Below the pieces are notes generated by a model. It did not search any database. It saw only the letters and a list, made by a program, of their open reading frames with translations, and was not told the DNA's origin. The translations under genes were made by a program, and so were the position numbers. From NCBI GenBank assembly GCA_910587325.1, contig CAJUKB010000004.1, positions 18,045 through 82,044 of the forward strand: 64,000 nt of DNA. Reading direction: 5' to 3'. Numbering within the stretch: the stretch's first letter is position 1; each line of letters starts with the position of its first letter. Positions 1 to 7,357 of this stretch are shown here, one piece after another. Source of the stretch: an uncultured Bacilli bacterium (GTDB lineage: Bacteria > Bacillota_I > Bacilli_A > RF39 > UBA660).

Positions 1-355
1 GAGCTACATGCCCTGGATACCAATTTTCTCTAGTCGGTTCAAAATCGCTTAAAGATTGGGTATGAAAAAATAAGATATCTCCTATTTGTATATTAAAAAT
101 TTTTTCTTTTTTCTCTTTTATTGTTAAATTTCGAAAATTATAAAAATCACCTATAGAGCTTGTCATAACCTTTGTAGTACTACTCTTTCCATAACCATTT
201 TGCCTAATAGAAAAATGAAATAAATCTCTATATATTGTATTTATTAATTGCTCACAATCAAAGCAATCATATTCTTTATTAGGTACTTGCGCGATTTTAT
301 TTAAATGTTTTAAACTTTCTATTTTAATTTTTTCTCTAATTTGATTTTCATTCAT
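1..355 (-). CDS. NlpC/P60-like cysteine peptidase domain protein, C-terminus cut by the window edge
   Basis: An open frame runs leftward from an ATG at 353-355 to the window edge, giving about 118 residues without a stop. Residues near 30-38 read YDCFDCEQL, which resembles the FDCSGLV-type nucleophile region of NlpC/P60 peptidases. Further on there is IGDILFF followed by WYPGHVA, matching the usual GDLVFF and catalytic His (GHVGIY) regions. No signal peptide is visible, so an intracellular or phage-type role is possible. An AAAGAGGA element lies about 12 nt upstream of the ATG. The family call rests on motif order only, because the second half of the domain is missing. It could also be another papain-like amidase. 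Confidence 0.55.
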   Translation of the reverse strand, partial: MNENQIREKIKIESLKHLNKIAQVPNKEYDCFDCEQLINTIYRDLFHFSIRQNGYGKSSTTKVMTSSIGDFYNFRNLTIKEKKEKIFNIQIGDILFFHTQSLSDFEPTRENWYPGHVA

Positions 356-535
356 AAATAAGACATCCTCTTTTTTAGTATAATTTCTTATTCAAAAATA
401 CGCAATCTTTCTTTTTTCTACTTCTTACCAATAAGATTCCACTTACCTTTTCATTAAAAATTTCTTTATTTTTTACATATAGGAAACGTTTGAAAATAAA
501 AGTGAAAAAAAGTTTAAAAAAAATGAAAAAAAGTG

Positions 536-564
536 TTGACAAAATAAGCCTTTTCGATTAGGAT
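536..564 (+). promoter_or_regulatory. Sigma-A-type promoter of a candidate small RNA
   Basis: TTGACA at 536-541 is followed by a 17-nt spacer and TAGGAT at 559-564. The stretch 356-535 before it holds no gene that I can see and is mostly A/T-rich. No rightward protein gene begins before 4157, so this promoter most likely drives a non-coding transcript. Confidence 0.6.
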
Positions 565-570
565 ATAAAT

Positions 571-712
571 CACCAATTCACTTGAGAAGGCGAATTGGTG
601 CTAGTATCACACTAGTCAACCCCTTTTTATTCTTTTAGAAGCTGTCTTCAGGGGGCAGCTTCAAATTGGGAAATTAAAAAGCATTAACAAACTTATTTGT
701 TAGTGCTTTTTT
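571..712 (+). ncRNA. Candidate structured small RNA, unassigned family
   Basis: Downstream of a consensus-like promoter the sequence can fold into a row of hairpins. CACCAATTC (571-579) pairs with GAATTGGTG (592-600). CTAGT pairs with ACTAG at 601-615. GAAGCTG pairs with CAGCTTC around 639-661. A final stem at about 681-710 is followed by a T run. There is no convincing ORF inside. I looked for SRP RNA (GGAAGCAG loop), tmRNA and 6S hallmarks and did not recognise them. The RNA would be convergent with PFOR and overlap the last codons of that gene by antisense. Confidence 0.5.
680..712. terminator. Bidirectional intrinsic terminator between the small RNA and PFOR
   Basis: AGCATTAACAAA pairs with TTTGTTAGTGCT across a short loop. 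T-rich runs flank both sides, so it can stop rightward transcription of the small RNA and leftward transcription of PFOR. The PFOR stop codon (693-695) sits in the loop region. Confidence 0.7.
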
Positions 713-3700
713 CTTTGTATTCTTGGTAACGTTTTATGGCATTTTGTTTATTGATTTCTAATAGCTCGCTCGCTAATTTTTCATCTTTAATTTTTAAAGC
801 ATGGTATCTTGTTTCATTATCTAAAAAACTTTCATAAAGCTCAAAATTCGGTTCTTTAGAGTCCAAATACAATTTTTCTTCTTGTGGATGGTAACGCATT
901 AAAAGTTGATAACCGACTTCTACTGCTAAAGCTTGCTCTTGATTTGTACAAGATAGGCCTCCCTTTATACCATGTTCTACACATGGAGAATAAGCAATTA
1001 CGATACTTGGGCCATCATGTGCTTCTGCTTCTTTTAAAGTTTTAATTGTATGAGCAAAATCTGCCCCTAGACAAATACTACCAACATAGCAATTTGGGTA
1101 ACACATGGCAATTTTAAATAAATCTTTTTTGGCATTCTTTTTACCAAAGTCAGCAAATTCTGCCACTTGTCCTACTTTAGATGATTTAGACATTTGGCCT
1201 CCGGTATTAGAGTATACCTCTGTATCAAGTACAAGTACTTTTATTTTTTCATTGCTTGATAAAACATGGTCGATTCCTCCAAATCCAATATCATAAGCCC
1301 AACCATCCCCACCGATTGCCCAAACACTACGAGCCGGAATATAATCTAGTAAATCTTTTAAATCATTTGGAATTGGTAAAGAGGCCAGTTCTTCTTTTAA
1401 AGTATACGTTATTTCAAAATCTTCTTTATTTTTTAGCCACAATTCAAATTTTTCTTTTAATTCGTCCTCTACAGCAGGTAGAGATGTTTTCATAATGGAT
1501 TCAATATGATTCCGTTTTTGTTTATAAGACATAAGCATTCCAAAGGAAAACTCAGCATTATCTTCAAATAAGGAATTTGCCCATGGAATCGTATACGGAG
1601 TAGAGGGAATACTTCCTCCATAAATACTAGAACACCCAGTAGCATTCGCAATAACTAACTTTTTACCAACAAGTTGCGTAAGAAGCCTTATATAAGATGT
1701 TTCTCCACAACCGGCGCAAGCTCCTGAAAATTCAAAATAGGGACGTACAAAACTTAAATCTTTTACTGTATCTTTTTTCTCGCTTTCTGGATTCTCATAA
1801 TGGTTAAAATAGTAATCACTTATCTTTTGGTTCTCTTCCTCATATTCTCCAAAAGTAAGGGCTTTTTCTCCTTTTAATCCCGGGCAAATATTGATGCATA
1901 AGCCACAACTTGTACAATCAGCTTCACTAACGCTAACAAGATAGTTGTACTTTTCACTTCCAAGCATTGGTTTTCCAAACCTTTTATCTTCCGTTTTAAA
2001 AGAACGAATGACACTATGAGGGCAAACAAAGCTACAACGTCCACATTCTATACAATTTTCGGGAATCCATTTTGCAACCTTATCCGCAATTTTACGCTTT
2101 TCTAATTTAGAAGTTCCACCAACAAACGAGCCGATGCAAACACTTTCAAGTGCACTAACAGGAATATCGTAGCCTTCTCTTCTATTAATACATTCAAATA
2201 AGGTTTGGGGATTATTTTTAGTATAGCCATCTTCCTTTAAGGTGATTTCTATCACACTATCTATAGCACTTTCTATTGCTTTTTTATTATTTAAAATGAC
2301 TTCTTCACCTTTGTTTTTAAAAAGTTCTTCAATCGTTTTACTTACCAACTCTAATGAATTAGGAATACCTATAAGGTTTAAAATGACAACTTCCATAATT
2401 TTATTGATTTTGCCTTTGATTTTGTTTTCTAAAGCAATTTCACTTGCATTAATGGTTAGGACTTTAATATGTTTCTTTTTAATAATCTCTTTATCTTCTT
2501 TACTAATTTTCTCTTCTAGTAAATGAGCATTTGAGGTATTAACAAGTAAAATTCCATTTTCTTTTATCGTATTTAACATACTATATTTTTTAAAATATTC
2601 ATCTTTTGTCACGACAACTAACATAGGATTCGTAACATAAAAAGGAGAATAAAATTCTTGATTCTTTATTCGTAAATTGCTAACGGTTACGCCGCCACTT
2701 TTTTTAGAATCGTATTCGAAGTAACCATCTCCAAACTTGTCAAGTTTCGAAAGAGCAAGGCTTAAAATATCTTTGCTTGCACTTACCATTCCATCGCTTC
2801 CAAAACCATAGATTAGGATTTCTTTTACATCTAAAGAAATAGAATAGTCGTTTTTTTCTAAACTTAGATTGGTCACATCATCGGCAATACCAATTGTAAA
2901 GTTATCTTTTAGTTCGTTGTCAAGCATTTTAAATACGCTGTAAATGTCACTTGGTGTTGTATTTTTGCTAGAAAGCCCGAATCTTCCTCCCACAATTTGA
3001 ATATGTTCGTTTTTTAAAGCAGATAAAACATCCAAGTAAAGAGGTTCTCCTATACTGCCTGCTTCTTTCGTTCTATCTAAAACGGCAATTTTTTTAACGG
3101 TCTTTGGTAAAACTTTTTTTAGGTATTCCACACTAAAAGGACGATACAAATGCACTTCTACAACCCCTATTTTAGCGCCTTTTTTGTTTTCTTCTTCTAC
3201 TACTAGTTTAATGGTATCTACAACACTTCCCATGGCAATAATTACGTTTTCGGCGTCCTCACTTCCATAGTAATTAAAAGGTTTAACTTGTGTACCACAA
3301 ATTGCATTTACTTTTTCCATATACTGATTTACAATATTTGGCATTGCGTTGTAATATTTATTTCTAGCTTCAACACTTTGAAAGTAAATATCTTCATTGG
3401 AAGCAAGTCCTTTTTCAATATTGTTGTCGACATTCAACATTTTACGTTTGTATTCATTTATTTTGTCGTAATTGATTAACTTTAAAAATTCGGTATCTTC
3501 TATTTCTTCTACAGAATGAAGTTCATGACTTGTACGAAATCCATCAAAGAAGTGAAGAAAAGGTAGACTTCCTTCGATACTAGAAAGATGAGCAACCGCT
3601 GCATTAGTGCGTACATCTTCTATATTTGTGCTTGCTAACATACAAAAGCCAGTTCCCCTTGCTGCATAGATATCACTATGGTCTCCAAAAATAGATAAAG

Positions 3701-4049
3701 CGTGTGTTGCAATTGTACGACTTGCAACATGTATAACACCCGGTAAACATTCTCCTGCCATTTTATACATATTAGGAAGCATTAACAAAAGTCCTTGACT
3801 TGCAGTGAATGTTGTTGCAAGTGACCCAGTAATTAAAGCCCCATGCATGGCACCTGATGCACCTGCTTCACTTTGCATTTCAATAAGTTCTACTTTGTTA
3901 TTAAAAAGATTTCTTTTTCTAGTATGATTCAAATAATCGATATTTGAAGCCATTGGACTTGAAGGCGTTATAGGGTAAATTGAAGCTACCTCACTAAATA
4001 GATAAGCTATATTAGAGCACATCTTATTGGCATCCATCACTTTTTTCAT
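693..4049 (-). CDS. nifJ: Pyruvate:ferredoxin (flavodoxin) oxidoreductase, single-chain
   Basis: This cytosolic anaerobic enzyme oxidises pyruvate with CoA to acetyl-CoA and CO2 and passes electrons to ferredoxin or flavodoxin. The 1118-residue chain has the single-subunit PFOR layout. The N-terminal pyrimidine-type domain includes YPITPSSPMA near residue 25. Two ferredoxin-type 4Fe-4S motifs follow, CIECGRCSFVCP (about 665) and CTSCGLCINICPG (about 710). CAGCGETSY (about 770) and GCSSIYGG supply ligands of the proximal cluster. The TPP-binding GDGWAYDIGFGG is near 913, with a later YSNTGGQ. The start has AAGGAAG 8-9 nt upstream and an extended -10 promoter. It stands alone, with divergent small genes upstream. 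The length is slightly under the usual 1170 or so. Confidence 0.97.
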   Translation of the reverse strand: MKKVMDANKMCSNIAYLFSEVASIYPITPSSPMASNIDYLNHTRKRNLFNNKVELIEMQSEAGASGAMHGALITGSLATTFTASQGLLLMLPNMYKMAGECLPGVIHVASRTIATHALSIFGDHSDIYAARGTGFCMLASTNIEDVRTNAAVAHLSSIEGSLPFLHFFDGFRTSHELHSVEEIEDTEFLKLINYDKINEYKRKMLNVDNNIEKGLASNEDIYFQSVEARNKYYNAMPNIVNQYMEKVNAICGTQVKPFNYYGSEDAENVIIAMGSVVDTIKLVVEEENKKGAKIGVVEVHLYRPFSVEYLKKVLPKTVKKIAVLDRTKEAGSIGEPLYLDVLSALKNEHIQIVGGRFGLSSKNTTPSDIYSVFKMLDNELKDNFTIGIADDVTNLSLEKNDYSISLDVKEILIYGFGSDGMVSASKDILSLALSKLDKFGDGYFEYDSKKSGGVTVSNLRIKNQEFYSPFYVTNPMLVVVTKDEYFKKYSMLNTIKENGILLVNTSNAHLLEEKISKEDKEIIKKKHIKVLTINASEIALENKIKGKINKIMEVVILNLIGIPNSLELVSKTIEELFKNKGEEVILNNKKAIESAIDSVIEITLKEDGYTKNNPQTLFECINRREGYDIPVSALESVCIGSFVGGTSKLEKRKIADKVAKWIPENCIECGRCSFVCPHSVIRSFKTEDKRFGKPMLGSEKYNYLVSVSEADCTSCGLCINICPGLKGEKALTFGEYEEENQKISDYYFNHYENPESEKKDTVKDLSFVRPYFEFSGACAGCGETSYIRLLTQLVGKKLVIANATGCSSIYGGSIPSTPYTIPWANSLFEDNAEFSFGMLMSYKQKRNHIESIMKTSLPAVEDELKEKFELWLKNKEDFEITYTLKEELASLPIPNDLKDLLDYIPARSVWAIGGDGWAYDIGFGGIDHVLSSNEKIKVLVLDTEVYSNTGGQMSKSSKVGQVAEFADFGKKNAKKDLFKIAMCYPNCYVGSICLGADFAHTIKTLKEAEAHDGPSIVIAYSPCVEHGIKGGLSCTNQEQALAVEVGYQLLMRYHPQEEKLYLDSKEPNFELYESFLDNETRYHALKIKDEKLASELLEINKQNAIKRYQEYKEKSTNK

Positions 4050-4074
4050 TAAAACACTTCCTTTATTTTTTTAT

Positions 4075-4083
4075 ATTATATCA
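4075..4083 (-). promoter_or_regulatory. Extended -10 promoter of PFOR
   Basis: Read leftward, the sequence gives TGA-TATAAT (extended -10) about 26 nt before the PFOR start codon. No good -35 is visible at the expected distance, which is acceptable for an extended -10 promoter. Confidence 0.5.
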
Positions 4084-4102
4084 CGATTTTTATAAATATA
4101 CG

Positions 4103-4131
4103 TTGTTTTCATTTCTTTTGTACGCTATAAT
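4103..4131 (+). promoter_or_regulatory. Promoter of the 32-residue ORF
   Basis: TTGTTT (4103-4108), a 17-nt spacer and TATAAT (4126-4131) lie just ahead of an AGAAGGA ribosome site (4142-4148) and the ATG at 4157. Together with the leftward PFOR promoter this forms a divergent promoter region. Confidence 0.6.
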
Positions 4132-4156
4132 TTTCTTAAGAAGAAGGAAAACAAAT

Positions 4157-4255
4157 ATGAACGAAGAAATGCAAAAGTTATATGAAAACATGTGCTCTGT
4201 AGCTAGAAGTACAAATGACAAATTAGATTATTTAAAATGGATTTTAAATGGATAA
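4157..4255 (+). CDS. Short hypothetical protein, 32 residues
   Basis: The ATG at 4157 is preceded at a good distance by AGAAGGA and by a clear promoter. The product is a small, charged, probably helical peptide that ends KLDYLKWILNG. No family is recognised. The following sequence (4270-4506) is a second open stretch in another frame that lacks a start. The short ORF may therefore be the intact 5' end of a frameshifted gene of roughly 110 codons rather than a free-standing peptide. The expression signals look real; the coding status is uncertain. Confidence 0.45.
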   Translation: MNEEMQKLYENMCSVARSTNDKLDYLKWILNG

Positions 4256-4269
4256 TGGCATTAAAATAG

Positions 4270-4506
4270 GAATGGATTACTTCTCCTTCTAGTTTAGAGT
4301 ACCAAATCATCGAAACGCCCTATGGAAAACAAGAAATAAGCAAAGAAGAATTAAAAACATTGTTTTCTATTGTAAACTCTATTCACGAAGATGTGGAACA
4401 ATTAACTAAGAAAACCAATCAAATTCAATTTGACAACGGTTTATCTTCTTCCCTTCGTTCAAGTTTTTCATCTATACAAGAAGAACCGAATTTTTTAGCT
4501 AAATAA
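4270..4506 (+). pseudogene. Start-less open stretch, probable 3' part of a decayed small gene
   Basis: From a TAG at 4267-4269 the frame stays open for 78 codons to a TAA at 4504-4506. There is no ATG, GTG or TTG near its beginning and no ribosome site. The translation is helical and Glu/Lys-rich (KEELKTLFSIVNSIHEDVEQL) with a Ser-rich tail, typical of a real small protein. It lies 14 nt past the stop of the 32-residue ORF in a different frame. I infer that the two were once one gene, broken by a small indel. No homologue is recognised. Confidence 0.4.
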
Positions 4507-4544
4507 TTTGTAAGTCTAATTGTGTAAACTAGTGTCAAGAAATG

Positions 4545-4574
4545 TTGTATAACTTTCTTTTTTTCCTTTATAAT
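4545..4574 (+). promoter_or_regulatory. Promoter of the 119-residue hypothetical gene
   Basis: TTGTAT (4545-4550), an 18-nt spacer and TATAAT (4569-4574) lie ahead of a strong AGAGGAGG ribosome site ending at 4595 and the ATG at 4601. Confidence 0.6.
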
Positions 4575-4600
4575 AAAATTAGGAAATAGAGGAGGAAAAT

Positions 4601-4960
4601 ATGTTAAAAGAGATATTAAATAATAAATTAGATAACTTATCAGCAGATTTAATTGAAGTTCAAAAAGATTTAGATGTTTGTTATAGGGGTTTTAAAAATA
4701 TTAACTCAGATGATGAACGACATGAAATGATACAATTTTTATTAACAGTTCAAAATAATATGCTAAAAAATAGAGAAGAAATAGATAAAACTCTAAAACA
4801 ACTTAAATTAGTGATAGAAGTTGAACAAGTTGAAAATGCTAATGATTATGTAAAAGCTCTTTCAGAGGAAGATGTGCAATTATTAAGAGAAGCTTTTTAT
4901 ACCCCTTCACATCAAAATGATACACAATCGGAGGTTTTTGATAGTTCAATAACAAGATAA
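4601..4960 (+). CDS. Hypothetical helical protein, 119 residues
   Basis: The gene has its own promoter, a near-perfect Shine-Dalgarno sequence (GGAGG 6 nt before the ATG) and its own terminator, so it is very likely expressed. The product is acidic and predominantly helical. Heptad-like stretches run through residues 1-90 (for example NREEIDKTLKQLKLVIEVEQVE), and the tail is polar and disordered, rich in Ser, Thr and Gln. There is no signal peptide or membrane segment, so it should be cytosolic. I do not recognise a family. It may be a small coiled-coil adaptor. It shares the Ser-rich tail style of the decayed ORF just upstream. Confidence 0.75.
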   Translation: MLKEILNNKLDNLSADLIEVQKDLDVCYRGFKNINSDDERHEMIQFLLTVQNNMLKNREEIDKTLKQLKLVIEVEQVENANDYVKALSEEDVQLLREAFYTPSHQNDTQSEVFDSSITR

Positions 4961-4978
4961 AAGTTATATTTAAGCATG

Positions 4979-5019
4979 AAAAAAGTATGTTCTTTTTATT
5001 TAGAAATCATACTTTTTTT
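4979..5019. terminator. Bidirectional intrinsic terminator between convergent genes
   Basis: AAAAAAGTATG (4979-4989) pairs with CATACTTTTTT (from 5008), so a T run follows the stem on either strand. It separates the rightward 119-residue gene from the leftward surface-protein gene, whose stop codon lies at its edge. Confidence 0.75.
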
Positions 5020-6301
5020 ATATATTCTTTTTCTTACTTACGAATAAATAACCAATTCCTACAAGAGAGACAACAGCAAGTCCACTATGTAAGAAAACAT
5101 TTAAGGTACCCGTTTGAGCATTATTGGTATTTTCTACTAAGACATATTCACTGCAATGTTCTAAAGCAAATTCTACAAAACCATTTTTTACTTCTAAGTT
5201 TTTAGCTGCTTCTTCTAACTTACCATTTTCATTATAATAATATAATGTTAATTTTTTGCCGTTTTTAAATTGTTCTTCCACATTTACTTTTACTTTTGTT
5301 CCAGTTGGTAAAATTCCATGATAAGCAAATTCTAATACTACTGATTTGCGATTTTTAGAAATTAAATTTTCAATTTTCTCTTTGTTAGTACTTTTACCAA
5401 CATTTATATTTAAGTTTATGTTTAAATCGGTATTTTCTATTTTGCTACCATCAAAAGTCCAAGTATATAAAAGCTTATTTTCATCATTGTATGTAGAAAT
5501 ATTGGCTATATAACCACTTTGTTTAAACGCTTCTAAAGTATCTTTTGTTACTCCTGTTTCTCCTATGTATAATTCTACTTCATTGTTCTCAAAAACCGGT
5601 TTTACTTCTTCTAGCATTTCTTCAAGTGTTTTTTTATCCCAATCCTTTATTGTAATAGTTTTAAAAATTTCAACTTCTTTAAAATTGATATTACGAAAAC
5701 TCATAGAGAAGCCTTCTTCGTCTCCTCCGCCACCATAAGCTTGCCAATCAGGATATTTTTGAGGAATGACTTTATCAATTAATTCGTTAAGAACATCATG
5801 ACCCTTTTCAATGCTTTCTACTTTGTTTTCTTTTGTATTATAAATGATTGTTTCATAGTCATAATTCTTATCTTGTAAAAAGATTTCTACTAAAATGTCT
5901 GTAGTTGTAAAACTTTCATTTTGCATTTCATAAAATTGAGCAATTGTCATACCAGAGGTTAACGCTGTATTTTCATCTACAATTGTTCCTTCTTCTTTAT
6001 TTGCACTACATGTTGTGGAAGTAACAATTTTTAAACCATCTGTTTCACATTTGCCATCTGAACAACTTCCACCAAATTGTTCATTATTTACATTTCTAAT
6101 TAGAAGATTAATTCTCTCTGTTTGATTATTTAAAGTCATATTTTTAAGTAATTTAAATTTAACTCCTAATTTATTATCTTCTTTCTTTACACATAAATTG
6201 TTTAAATCAATAAAGTTAGAAGTCTGTTCTTCTGCTTGGACATTTGCAGAAATACTTAAAGTAAATAATGCAAGTAATATTCCTATTATTTTCTTTTTCA
6301 T
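5018..6301 (-). CDS. Sortase-anchored surface protein with NAQTG sorting signal
   Basis: The 427-residue exported protein has a signal peptide (MKKKIIGILLALFTLSISA, then NVQAEE) and ends with a cell-wall sorting region: NAQTG near residue 395, a hydrophobic segment (SGLAVVSLVGIGYLFV) and a KKK tail. The same tail occurs in the protein encoded at 7358-8869, and a class B sortase gene lies between them. The sorted part is a mix of beta-rich repeats without a family I recognise; residues about 295-395 resemble the other substrate (HGILPTGTKVKVNVEEQF). A short Cys-containing stretch (GGSCSDGKCET) is near residue 77. A perfect-consensus promoter sits right upstream. Role inferred: surface display, unknown ligand. 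Confidence 0.8.
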   Translation of the reverse strand: MKKKIIGILLALFTLSISANVQAEEQTSNFIDLNNLCVKKEDNKLGVKFKLLKNMTLNNQTERINLLIRNVNNEQFGGSCSDGKCETDGLKIVTSTTCSANKEEGTIVDENTALTSGMTIAQFYEMQNESFTTTDILVEIFLQDKNYDYETIIYNTKENKVESIEKGHDVLNELIDKVIPQKYPDWQAYGGGGDEEGFSMSFRNINFKEVEIFKTITIKDWDKKTLEEMLEEVKPVFENNEVELYIGETGVTKDTLEAFKQSGYIANISTYNDENKLLYTWTFDGSKIENTDLNINLNINVGKSTNKEKIENLISKNRKSVVLEFAYHGILPTGTKVKVNVEEQFKNGKKLTLYYYNENGKLEEAAKNLEVKNGFVEFALEHCSEYVLVENTNNAQTGTLNVFLHSGLAVVSLVGIGYLFVSKKKNI

Positions 6302-6329
6302 TTTTTCTTTCCTTTCCTATGATAAGCTC

Positions 6330-6358
6330 ATTATACCCCCACCCGAAGGCTTTGTCAA
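6330..6358 (-). promoter_or_regulatory. Perfect-consensus promoter with interrupted G tract in the spacer
   Basis: Read leftward: TTGACA (6353-6358), exactly 17 nt, TATAAT (6330-6335). The spacer ends GGGTGGGGG, next to the -10. It looks like a stabilised relative of the uninterrupted ten-G spacers at 8913-8943 and 11599-11629. Confidence 0.85.
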
Positions 6359-6376
6359 GGTTTTTCGAGTATAAAA

Positions 6377-7252
6377 TTAATCTATTCGTTTGGCATGAAT
6401 TACCCGTCTTTTGGTCGTTCCTCTTGCACCAGCGCAAGTAGAAAGCGTAAGGATTTTATCATTCGTATTCACAGTTACATCTCTAAAGCCAAAACTTCTA
6501 TTTTTTATGGTCGTTATAAATTCTTGAAAGGCATTTTTATTTTCAAAAGAAGTTGTAATATAGTATTCTTCCATTTCAATTGTATAATAACTAAAGATTT
6601 GGTATTTATGTAACGTATGTTCCAAATCAAATAAATAAATCATATCGGCATTTTCTTCTTCAAAGTAATTTTTTTTAAAGATATCACTTAAAGAACCAAA
6701 CATTGTATTATTAGGAGTGTGATGACCAAATAAAACCACATTGTCATCTTCTAAAGAAGTATTTCGATAATCCATAAAGATACTTCCAATTGAATTTTCT
6801 TTTTTCTTAAAAGAATGATTTAGATAGTAAGTATTATCACTTGCTTGGACGATGGGATTATTAACGTATTTATGGTTTAATACTAACCATCCGACAATAT
6901 CATTATTCGTTTGTTTTAATTTAGAAAAATCAATTTTCATTTCTTCCACGTTTTCTTTTTCCTCAATTCCTTCATAAACTTCTGGTGGTTCGATAAATTC
7001 ATCTAAAAGTTCTTCGATTTCATTTTGATTTTCTTTTAACTCTTTTTTAAACGTAATTAATTGATACATAGAAAAAAGGAAAACACTAATAAAAAACAAA
7101 AGTAAAAGCAAACGAATTATTTTTTTATATTTCAATTTTAATTTTCTTTTTGATTTTTTTCCTTTCTTTTTTGATTTTATTTTTTGCTTATTTTTTGAAG
7201 TTTTTAAATTAGCATGAGCAATATCATTGTTTTTCTTTTTGTTTTTATTCAT
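6377..7252 (-). CDS. srtB: Class B sortase
   Basis: This membrane-bound cysteine transpeptidase cleaves sorting signals and links surface proteins to the wall. The 291-residue chain has a long Lys-rich cytoplasmic N-terminus, one membrane segment (IIRLLLLLFFISVFLFSMYQL, about residues 45-65), a linker and the SrtB catalytic domain. Recognisable SrtB features are NNDIVGWLVL, VLFGHHT (catalytic His near 177), TLSTCAGARG (catalytic Cys near 272) and the Arg in TKRRVIHAKR. It lies between two genes whose products share the NAQTG signal, so these are the likely substrates. It has its own promoter (TTGACA-18-TAAGAT) and follows a terminator, so it is expressed separately from the upstream substrate. 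Confidence 0.93.
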   Translation of the reverse strand: MNKNKKKNNDIAHANLKTSKNKQKIKSKKKGKKSKRKLKLKYKKIIRLLLLLFFISVFLFSMYQLITFKKELKENQNEIEELLDEFIEPPEVYEGIEEKENVEEMKIDFSKLKQTNNDIVGWLVLNHKYVNNPIVQASDNTYYLNHSFKKKENSIGSIFMDYRNTSLEDDNVVLFGHHTPNNTMFGSLSDIFKKNYFEEENADMIYLFDLEHTLHKYQIFSYYTIEMEEYYITTSFENKNAFQEFITTIKNRSFGFRDVTVNTNDKILTLSTCAGARGTTKRRVIHAKRID

Positions 7253-7279
7253 GTATTATCCTTCCATTCTTTATAAACC

Positions 7280-7309
7280 ATCTTACGATTAAAGCAAAAA
7301 GATTGTCAA
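7280..7309 (-). promoter_or_regulatory. Promoter of the sortase gene
   Basis: Leftward TTGACA (7304-7309), 18-nt spacer, TAAGAT (7280-7285), then an AGGAT-type ribosome site before the sortase ATG at 7252. It has no G tract, unlike the substrate promoters. Confidence 0.7.
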
Positions 7310-7310
7310 T

Positions 7311-7348
7311 AAAAAAGTTTTAAAACCAAATATTTCAATTTTAAAACT
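7311..7348 (-). terminator. Intrinsic terminator of the upstream sortase substrate
   Basis: AGTTTTAAAA (7339-7348 read leftward) pairs perfectly with TTTTAAAACT (7316-7325) and is followed by TTTTTT. It isolates the substrate transcript from the sortase promoter. Confidence 0.75.
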
Positions 7349-7357
7349 CTTTTTGTT

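Noticed and set aside
6216..6437. 73-codon minus-strand frame between the sortase and its substrate
   Set aside because: It overlaps the sortase end and the substrate start in another frame and lies over the strong promoter; it is not coding.
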